A DNA stretch of 64,000 nucleotides from Corythucha ciliata (taxonomy: Eukaryota; Arthropoda; Insecta; Hemiptera; Tingidae): contig CM075939.1 of the NCBI GenBank assembly GCA_038030265.1, positions 8,785,253-8,849,252 on the forward strand, given 5' to 3'. Position 1 is the first letter of the stretch. Each line of letters starts with the position of its first letter. This document shows, piece by piece, positions 42,522 through 50,800 of this stretch. The notes under the pieces were generated by a model. It was not told where the DNA came from. It searched no databases and saw nothing but the letters and a program-made list of their open reading frames with translations. Position numbers and translations under genes: made by a program.

Positions 42522-42776
42522 ATGAGCACTTCCTTGGATCGCTCGGATTTGATACAGTACGGTCTCAAGCTCTTTATGGTCGTCACTTCGGCTTATGTCA
42601 CCGCTAGAATAGCGATGAAATTCGCCGATCCAACGAGAGACCAAAAGAAGTCTCGTTCGGAAATCGTAAGTCCCTCGAGACAGTGACCCTTCATTAACCC
42701 GCCTCCCATCGTCATCACCGTGTTTTTGTTTCAGGCCCGAGAAAAGCTGTCAAAATTGAATAAATCCGTCAAGAAC
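42522..42776 (+). CDS. Atad1: ATAD1/Msp1 AAA-ATPase, first two coding exons (right copy)
   Basis: Exon 1 42522-42665 (48 codons), intron 42666-42734 (GTAAGT...TTTCAG, 69 bp), exon 2 42735-42776, then donor GTGAGT. Encodes an N-terminal membrane anchor (about LKLFMVVTSAYVTARIAM) followed by DPTRDQKK and the linker AREKLSKLNKSVKN that precedes the AAA module in ATAD1. Transcription runs right, away from the PTEN exons. No AAA exons (Walker A GPPGCGKT or similar) are visible before the window end, so the gene has a long intron, is truncated, or is misassembled. Intergenic DNA downstream is filled by Gypsy 3 and LINE A. Confidence 0.8.
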
Positions 42777-43099
42777 GTGAGTTATTTTATAAGCGTTTTT
42801 TGTACATTTTTTTTAAAGCACGTATTTTGATTAACGGCGGACCTACCGCCTCCAATATGGGTTTTTCACGTGGAGGCGGCTTCGCGGGGGGAGCGATAAA
42901 AACGTTTCCAAGGCCGCCACTAAGTAAATTAACTTGTTTTTTTCTTTTATAAACTTCGTTTTTATGAACGTCCACGTCACTAGAGGGCCACAACTTCAAT
43001 TCAAGGTGGGGCTTTGATGCCGGCACGTTTGCTTAGATTTCGAATTTGGATTCCGCCTGGATCCAATACTTTCTGAAAAGGCATGAAAGGCACTAACCG

Positions 43100-43480
43100 A
43101 GTTCCGGCCAGGGGCGTAGCCAGCGAGTCACGGGTCCAGAGTTGGGGAAGGGGTAGGGGCACAAATTTTGAGAAAAAGTGATCGTTCGCGGATGAAATTC
43201 ATAAAAGGACATTTTGCGGCTAAGACGGAGGGAAAACACCCATTCCCTTTTATAGCTAAAATTGAGAAATAGCGCTGAGTCACGTTAAACTTAAGACATA
43301 AATCTCATTAATTATTCCTGGTTGAAAAATAAGAAATCACGCCAATTCGCGGTTTCAAGATGCAAAGTTCCGGCCGAAATTAAGAAAACGCTCTAATTCA
43401 CGGTTTACAGAGCTCTTTTCACGGCTAAAACTGACAAAACAAATTGCTCGTTCAATGTAGAATTGATAAAAGTCACTCAT
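43100..43480. repeat. Degenerate ~30-bp repeat array (family 1), right arm
   Basis: Inverse of 28201-28600: GGCCAGGGGCGTAGCCAGCG end, then units such as GCGGCTAAGACGGAGGG, TAGCTAAAATTGAG, GGCCGAAATTAAG and CGGCTAAAACTGAC. Confidence 0.6.
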
Positions 43481-43481
43481 T

Positions 43482-43706
43482 TTCGGGTCCTCCTAATTTG
43501 CTGACCAACATAACGAATTCTGCGGACCAGCCCATAACTCCCCGTGAAGCGTTCCGAGGTGTTGTGGCACATAGCAGGATCTCGAGGGTGAGACGACGCG
43601 GGGTCGTTATCTTCATGAAGGGCATCAGCCGGCCTCCTTGCTCGTCGTAACGAAACACGACCCTCCCCCCACCATAGGCCATTGTCGTTGGAAGAGAGTA
43701 TTTCGG
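43482..43706. repeat. Dispersed repeat, right arm, deletion version
   Basis: Counterpart of 27827-28200 with one of the two direct-repeat copies and the intervening 154 bp missing. Confidence 0.8.
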
Positions 43707-43800
43707 AAGCCGCCCTTATGTGTGGGCCGTCGAGGAGCTGGACCTTTTTTTTTTTTTTTTCTTTTTTTGAAACAACACCCACGGGTAGGAGGGTTGCCCC

Positions 43801-43905
43801 TGAAATAACTTGACTTTTCTAGTTTACAGACAAAACCGGACTGATCTTTTTATTATTAAAATCCAAACATAAACATGTGTTATTTTAGAAAGATACTTCA
43901 CAACA
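43801..43905 (-). repeat. 3' LTR of Gypsy element 3
   Basis: 105 bp. A purine-rich tract on the minus strand (GAAGAGGAAGAAG) precedes it, serving as the plus-strand primer. Confidence 0.92.
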
Positions 43906-43930
43906 TTACACTTCTTCCTCTTCAAGCTCT

Positions 43931-45110
43931 TCAACTTCCTAGGAACGACAACAGTTGATTTAAATGTCTTTTGCATATTTGTCCAGAGTCATCGAGCTTC
44001 ACCAAATAGGTTCTGTCTCCTAGCGCTTTGATCACTACAGCTTTCTTCCACTTCTTCCTTTCCGAATTTTGATGATAGACTCGAGCCATAACTTTTTCTC
44101 CGACTTGAAAATTACGTATTCTTTTTGTTTTTTGAACACTTTCGTTTTGAACATCCGGTTCTTTTGGTTTGCAGATCAAATCCAGTCGTGAATTAATCTC
44201 TCTGCCCAGCATCAAAAATGCTGGAGTCTTTCCTGTAGATTGGTGGACCGAGATTCTATAATAAAAAAGATAGCGTTGAATAGCATTTCCCAAAGTTAAA
44301 CTTATTTTGTCATTTAAACATTTTTGTATGCCTTTTTTAGCCGACTTCACACTATTCTCAGCTAGTCCATTCGTTGCTGGATGATAAGGAGGTGAAGTTT
44401 TGTGACGAATCCCGTTCCTTAGACAGAAATCCTGAAATTGCGACGATACAAACTGTGGCCCGTTGTCACTCACGATTTCCTTGGGCAGACCAAAACGAGA
44501 AAACATGTCATTCAACTTTTGAATCGTTGCTTCTGCATCTGTCCTATTCATTTCATAAATTTCAGGCCACTTACTGTAGGCATCTGTAATAACCAAACAC
44601 ATTTTTGATTTAATGGGTCCGAAAAAATCCACATGAATCCTATCCATAGGCCTGTTCGTAACAGCCCACTGCTTTACTTGAATTTTCGGTGGATTACTTC
44701 TAAGCTCCATGCAGCACACGCAACTTGTAACCATTCTTTCGATTTCGGCGTCCAATGTCGGCCACCAAAAATATGAACGAGCTCTAGCCTTCATTTTGCT
44801 CATTCCTAAATGTGATGCGTGAAGCTCATTGAGTAGGCTGCGCTGAAGATTGTTGGGAATGACAATTCTGTATCCCCACATAACTACTCCATTGTCGACA
44901 TAAAGGTCTTCCCTCCTTCGAAAATAAGGAATCATACATCTTTCCACCAAGTTTGGCCAGCCTTCTTGAACGAATTTAAACACTTTCGCTAGAGCCGTAT
45001 CCTTCTCTGTTTCTTTTTGGATGTTCTTGAAATTAATTGGAAGTTTTTGCTCCACTTCATGCATTTGTACGTAATCCATGCCTTGTTCCGTGGCCTTGGT
45101 CGGCTGTGGG
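43931..45110 (-). CDS. Gypsy element 3 integrase portion of pol
   Basis: Minus-strand frame open from 45283 to 43931; homology to pol begins at about 45110, after a frame change from the upstream ORF. It contains an HHCC zinc-binding domain (HASHLGMSKMKA...CVCCMEL, near 44820-44710), catalytic core (VDFFGPI near 44630, SDNGPQF near 44470, NGLAENSVKSAKKG near 44360) and a C-terminal GPY/F-like segment (VGEKVMARVY, GDRTYLVKLDDSG, KRHLNQLL). All three catalytic acidic residues are present. Integrase inserts the cDNA into the genome. It needs the frame of the upstream ORF, from which it is separated by one shift. Confidence 0.9.
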
Positions 45111-47657
45111 CAGTCTCGAAAATCCATCAGCAACGTTTCTTGAGCTTGGAATATACTTAATTGAATAGTTGAAACCGGATACAAAGAGCGCCCATCGCTG
45201 AATCCTTCCTGCAGCCATTTCCGGCAAACCACGATATTCTCCAAAAAGAGCCAAAAGTGGTTTATGGTCCGTGAACAATTCAAAGTTCATCCCCATTAAA
45301 TACTGGTATAACTTATTTAGAGCCCAATAAATAGCGAGAGCTTCTTTATGGACCATAGAATAATTTTGTTCAGCTTTGGACAGTACCCTCGAAATAAACA
45401 TGACTGGTCTATCCGATCCATCCCGTGTCTCCTGCATAAGCACCGCTCCGATTCCTATTTTAGATGCATCACAAAAAAGTTTGGTCGGTCGAAGAGGATC
45501 AAAATGAGCCAAACACTCTTCTGATAACACCTTCAATTTAGCCGTATTAAAAGCGTTTTCACATTTCTTATTCCACACAAACGGATTACCCTTCTTCAGC
45601 AAATTATACATAGGATAAAGAATTTCCGACAGATTTTTAATAAAACGACCATAATAATTTACCATTCCCACAAAAGCTTTTACCTCGCTAGTGTTTGTTG
45701 GCCTCTTAACGTCGCGAAGGCTCTTTGTTTTTTCCGAATCTTTTTTAATTCCCTGAGCACTTATTATATGGCCTAAATAACTAACTTCTTTTTGAAAAAA
45801 TTTACATTTTTCTAAATTTAGTCGGAATCCAGCTTTGCAAAGTCGATCAAATACAGCTGATAAATTTTTTACGTGGTCGTCCCGTGAATTCCCGGTTACT
45901 ATCAAGTCATCTAGAAAGTTAACAACGCCAGGAATACCTTGAATACATTTTTCTACTATTTTTTGAAACAGTGCTACAGCTGGTTTTGTCCCGAACGGAA
46001 GTCTGTTCACCTTAAAAATGCCTGTGTGCGTCGACCATGCCAATAAATGTTTTGTTTCCTCTTCTAATTCCAAATGGTTGTACGGTTTTTGAAAATCTAG
46101 CTTCGTGAATTCCGTCCCCCCTTTTAAAGCCAGCATTAACTCTTCTAGTCTCGGTAAAGGATGCTTAATATCTTCTAAATACTTGTTCACAGTCAGCTTA
46201 TAATTAGCGCACAACCGAATAGATCCATTCGGCTTCAAAATTGGAACCAAGGGAGTTCCCCATTCGCTAGTATCTATTTTTGAAATCATACCAGACGCTT
46301 CCAGTTCATCCAGTTCAATGTTTACTTTTTCTTGAAATGCAAACGGAATCGGCCTTGGCTTGAAAAATCTTGGTTTGGCGTTGTCTTTTACGTTTAGTTT
46401 AATTGTTTCGTACCGATAGCGGCCCACTCCCGGTTGAAATAAATCCTTGTACTGTTTAAATAAATTATTTAAATCGTCATAAGCATTAACAATTACTTTA
46501 TTCAAATGAATTAAACTTATTCCACTGAGCGTTAACCACTCACGCCCCAGAAGAGCTCTCGATGCGTTCCGAACCACAAACAGTCTTCCGATAAAACGTT
46601 TTCTTTCGAATTCTGCCTCTGCTTGAATCACTCCGACTGGGTACACAATTTCTCCTCCAAAACCCCTTAAACGGACCGGCGTTGGTTCCATTTTCAGCTC
46701 AGGAAATTTCTTCTTGTACACACCAAGAGGAATAATCGAAACTCCTGCACCCGTGTCTAGTTCCATGCTTATCGAATGAGACGCGAACTTCGCCGATACT
46801 ATTATAGGCTCCGCACAAGCCGTTACAACCGAAAACATCTCCACTATGTCGATTTCTTCCTCCACAGACTGTACTTTCTGGTCCTTGTGACAAACTGCCA
46901 TCAAATGCCCCTTTTCATGACATTTTCTGCACGTATAATTTTTGAATTTGCAGCTATGAGACTCATGATTTTCTTTCCCACAGTGTTTACATTTTCTGGT
47001 ATTTCTTCCTCCAAATGTCGATGAAGTATTGAATACTGTCGCCTCTTCCAGCTGATTTTTTTCACCTTCTTCTTTCGAGCTCGCTTCTTTCTTTAAGGCT
47101 AGTTCGTAGAAATCCAACAACGTCTTCTTTTTTGGGTCTTCTTCACAAAGACGGTCCAGAATCCCACCGTCAAGCAACCCACATACAAATTTATACTTTA
47201 AAAATTCCTCTAGTTGTTCCCCGAATTTACAAGGAATTGCCGTCTTCTTCACCTTCCGAAACCAGCTCGACACTGATTCACCTGACAGTTGCCTGAGGCT
47301 ATGAAAAACGCGTCTTTTCCTCAACAACGACACTCTCGACTCAAACTGTGTGGATAAAAGAGTACAGATTTCGGAAAAACTCAACTCTGCCGGTTTTTTA
47401 GGGTCGCAGATGTCGCGAAGAAGAGCGTAAGCTTCATTGCCCATGACGGTAACTAAAATAGGGACTTTCTTTTCTTCACTGGTAGCATTCATAACGAAAA
47501 ATTGTTCTAGTCTCTCTTGATAAAGCGACCAGTCCTCGGAAACATCGAACTCCTTCAACAACGCCACGTTAGTCACACCGTTGGTCTCCTCCTTAGTTAC
47601 AACGTCATCTGTCCTGACTGGTTGTTCTCGAAAACTTCTTTTCTTCCCGAGTACCAT
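45057..47657 (-). CDS. Gypsy element 3 gag-protease-RT-RNase H
   Basis: 866-codon frame from ATG 47657 (MVLGKKRSF). Gag (DWSLYQERLEQFF) comes first, then a CCHC knuckle pair (CKHCGKENHESHSC and CRKCHEKGHLMAVC, about 46990-46890). Protease with ELDTGAG lies near 46760, RT from about 46380 (FKPRPIPFAF, TKLDFQKPYNHL, NFLDDLIVTG near 45910) and RNase H (LFCDASKIGIGAV, HKEALAIYW, FTDHKPL, VADGFSRL; 45480-45110). Gag and pol are in one frame, with no stop or shift between them. It loses frame near 45100-45110 just before integrase; that shift is the only lesion seen. Confidence 0.92.
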   Translation of the reverse strand: MVLGKKRSFREQPVRTDDVVTKEETNGVTNVALLKEFDVSEDWSLYQERLEQFFVMNATSEEKKVPILVTVMGNEAYALLRDICDPKKPAELSFSEICTLLSTQFESRVSLLRKRRVFHSLRQLSGESVSSWFRKVKKTAIPCKFGEQLEEFLKYKFVCGLLDGGILDRLCEEDPKKKTLLDFYELALKKEASSKEEGEKNQLEEATVFNTSSTFGGRNTRKCKHCGKENHESHSCKFKNYTCRKCHEKGHLMAVCHKDQKVQSVEEEIDIVEMFSVVTACAEPIIVSAKFASHSISMELDTGAGVSIIPLGVYKKKFPELKMEPTPVRLRGFGGEIVYPVGVIQAEAEFERKRFIGRLFVVRNASRALLGREWLTLSGISLIHLNKVIVNAYDDLNNLFKQYKDLFQPGVGRYRYETIKLNVKDNAKPRFFKPRPIPFAFQEKVNIELDELEASGMISKIDTSEWGTPLVPILKPNGSIRLCANYKLTVNKYLEDIKHPLPRLEELMLALKGGTEFTKLDFQKPYNHLELEEETKHLLAWSTHTGIFKVNRLPFGTKPAVALFQKIVEKCIQGIPGVVNFLDDLIVTGNSRDDHVKNLSAVFDRLCKAGFRLNLEKCKFFQKEVSYLGHIISAQGIKKDSEKTKSLRDVKRPTNTSEVKAFVGMVNYYGRFIKNLSEILYPMYNLLKKGNPFVWNKKCENAFNTAKLKVLSEECLAHFDPLRPTKLFCDASKIGIGAVLMQETRDGSDRPVMFISRVLSKAEQNYSMVHKEALAIYWALNKLYQYLMGMNFELFTDHKPLLALFGEYRGLPEMAAGRIQRWALFVSGFNYSIKYIPSSRNVADGFSRLPTADQGHGTRHGLRTNA

Positions 47658-47688
47658 TCTACAGCTTAATTTTTAATCCTGTCGCCAC

Positions 47689-47793
47689 TGAAATAACTTG
47701 ACTTTTCTAGTTTACAGACAAAACCGGACTGAACTTTTTATTATTAAAATCCAAACATAAACATGTGTTATTTTAGAAAGATACTTCACAACA
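47689..47793 (-). repeat. 5' LTR of Gypsy element 3
   Basis: 105 bp, one mismatch to the 3' LTR (T against A near position 45). Confidence 0.92.
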
Positions 47794-47862
47794 ACTTCAC
47801 GTGCCCCCCCGGCACGGAATCCTAGGTGGATTATTGTGCCCCCCCCCCCTGGGTCTGTGGAT

Positions 47863-50800
47863 CTAGTCCAGGATCCCCTTCCCTCTGACGAGGTTTAGGA
47901 GGTCCTCGGCTAGAGTTTCGCCGGTCGGAGCACCCTCGAGTTGGTCGGCCCCGAAGATGCTAAGCCGGCGGCCCGCGAGCACCTCACATTCGAACACGAT
48001 GTGATGGGCGGTCTCGTCTTCTTCCCTACACAGTCTGCACACCGGGGACTCTGTGATTACCCCGATGCGGTGTAGATGATAACGGAGCTGGCAGAATCCT
48101 GTGATAAGGCCTACCACCGTTCTAAGGTCTCTCCGGCTAAGTCGGAGCAGTTTGCTCGTAAGCCTCCTGCACGGTCCTTCGACCATGCGCTTACTCTGCT
48201 GATGTCCCTCCAGTCTCTGCCAGCGAATAGCCGCCTGGGCATTAACCCACTTAGCTATCGCCATCCTGAAGGTCGATGGCGGGACGCCGAGCGCCGGCTC
48301 CGGGCCAGTGAAGTTTCCATTCGAGCCCTCCCTGGCCAAGGAGTCCGCCTGCTCGTTCCCGTAGATACCCTTGTGTCCCGGTACCCATTCAAGGCTTACC
48401 TTGTTATCCTGGGCCAGCAGACTAAGGCTTTGGCGGCAGTACCATACAAGCCCGGAGCTCACTATCGGAGCCGTTAGTGCCTTAATGGCAGCCTGGCTAT
48501 CCGTGAGGATATGTATATGGGCATTTTGCACGTCCCTACGTATATTCTCAGCAGCACAGGCCTTGATTGCGTAGACTTCGGCTTGGAATACCGAGGTGTA
48601 TACCCCCATAGGTGTAGACAGCCTCCATTCGGGTTCCACCCCGTACACCCCCGCACCAGTCCCGTTATTCGTTTTAGAGCCGTCTGTAAACCACAATCGC
48701 TCCTTGTGATTTCTTTTCACTGCCTGCCCCTCACCGTACCCAAGGCGGACGGAGAAGGGACAGCGTTCACCGAGGGTTTTGGGCATGATGTCCGGCATCA
48801 TGCCCAGCACTGGGTCCCGAACCGTGTCCAGGATCCCAGTGTGGGTCCTCCTAGAATTAAGGCCCCCACCCCTCCATAAACCACCCCATTTATGCCTTAG
48901 GGCCGACCTTGCCGCCGCCCCCTTGATGAAGATGTCTACGGGAGGGAGTCCCGTCAGTATCTCCATCGTTGCAGTAGGAGTGGAGTGCATAGCCCCAGTG
49001 ACCATTAGGCACGCCAGTCTCTGAACACTAGTGAGGGTATTTCTGGCCCCCACTTGTTCCGCTTTGTGCCACCAGACCACTGAGCAGTATGTCAGTGCGG
49101 GTCTGACTATCGCCGTATATAGCCATAAGACCGTTTGCGGCCTCAGTCCCCACGTTTTGCCGCAGGCACTTTTCTTCCTCATAAGCAGCATTTTGCCCCT
49201 GTCGGCAACCCTGCCCAGGTGCTTGTTCCAGGTGAGCGTGGAGTCCAGGGTTACCCCCAGATACTTCACTTCCCTCCGAAGAGATAGCCTGGTATCGTAG
49301 AACAGGGGTTCTTTAAAGTCCCCCAAATTCCTCTTTCTAGTGAAGGCCACTAGGTTGGTTTTGTCAGGGTTTACATTCAGCCCTTCCTTCCCACACCAGT
49401 CCTTCACTATATTCAATGCTGACTGAGTCAAGTCCGACACCACCCCGACATGTCGCCCTCTAATGACGACGACAATGTCGTCCGCGTATCCCTGGACATA
49501 AAACCCATTATCAGCCAGCCGCACCAATAAGGAATTGGCCACCATGCCCCACATTCGGGGTGACAAAACCCCCCCCCCCTGTGGGCATCCCTTCTTTACA
49601 GCCACCTCCAGGGATTCCCCAAGGAGCGTGGCGGTAACTGTTCTGCTTTCAAGCAGCACCCTCAACCACCTACCAATGGTGTCGCAGATGCCATGCCGTC
49701 CTGCAGCTTCAATAACCGAGGATATAGAGGTATTGTCAAAGGCACCCTCTATGTCCAGGAAGATTCCCACCGCTAGTTCCTTGTGCTCTAGAGTATCCTC
49801 CAGCCTAGTAACCAGCTGGTGTAGTGCCGTTTCGCAGGACTTTCCCTGCTGGTAGGCAAATTGACCTGGTTGTAGTGGCCTCGAAAGGAGGCAGCTTTCC
49901 CAGATATGCCTATCCACCAGTTTTTCCAACGTCTTCAAAACGAAAGACGTTAGACATATGGGTCGGTACGCCTTAGCCAGTGCATATGACGGACGCCCCG
50001 GCTTAGGAATAAACACAACCCGTGCTTTCCGCCACACCTCAGGGATTCTGCCCATTGCCAGGCAAGCCCTGAAGATGCAGCACAGTCGTCTGGCAACCTC
50101 TGGCCCCCCCTCCTGCAGGTGTTTGGGGATTATGCCGTCCGGTCCAGGAGCTTTGAAGGGAGAAAACGAGCCAATGGCCCATTCTACCCTTCCCAATGTG
50201 ACCACCTCCCTAGCCACATGCCAGTCCACCCTTGTCGCCCTCCTTCGCGAGGGCTCCACGGGTGGAATGGACGATACAACCGCCACGGCCCTCGGAAAGT
50301 GCACCCCCATCAGGGTCGTCAACGTTTCCGCCGTAGTGTAACTACCGTCCACTTTCATCAGTGTGCCAACGGGATTCAGCGGGTCCTTGGAGAGAAGGCG
50401 CTGAAGGCGAGCCACCGAGGAGGTATTTTCAGCCTCCTCACAGAATCCCTTCCAGGACGCCCTCTTCGAACTCCTCAGCCCCCGCCGATACTCCGCCAGC
50501 TTGGCCCTATAGGCCTCCCACTGCCCGTCGCGGACTGCCCGATTAAATAGCCTCCGCGATGCTTTTCTCAACCCCTCGAGCTGCTCATTCCACCAGGGAA
50601 CCTTCCTGGTCGATGAGCGCGAGCTCAGGGGAGTATTTGCTTGATACGAGGTTACCAGCACCTCCTGCAACTCCTGTGCTGCCCCCTCAATATCGTCACC
50701 ATCTCGTAGGTTCAGCTCACCCCCAAAACTAAGCCTACCATTCACTTCCTCTGCGAAACCACCCCAGTCCGTCTTACGAGGGTTGTAGTATGTCTCTTGT

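Larger units (their letters stand above)
43801..47793 (-). mobile_element. Gypsy element 3 (Ty3/Gypsy, Mag-like), young
   Basis: LTRs at 47689-47793 (5') and 43801-43905 (3'), 105 bp each, reading TGTTGTGAAG...TTATTTCA on the minus strand and differing at one position. The 5' LTR is followed by GTGGCGACAGGATTAAA, a plausible tRNA primer-binding site. It is inserted in the 3' region of LINE A. The interrupted sequence is intact in the left arm, and a TGCCCC run appears on both sides (with an 8-bp ACTTCACG filler at the 5' end), consistent with a target duplication of 4-6 bp. Confidence 0.92.
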
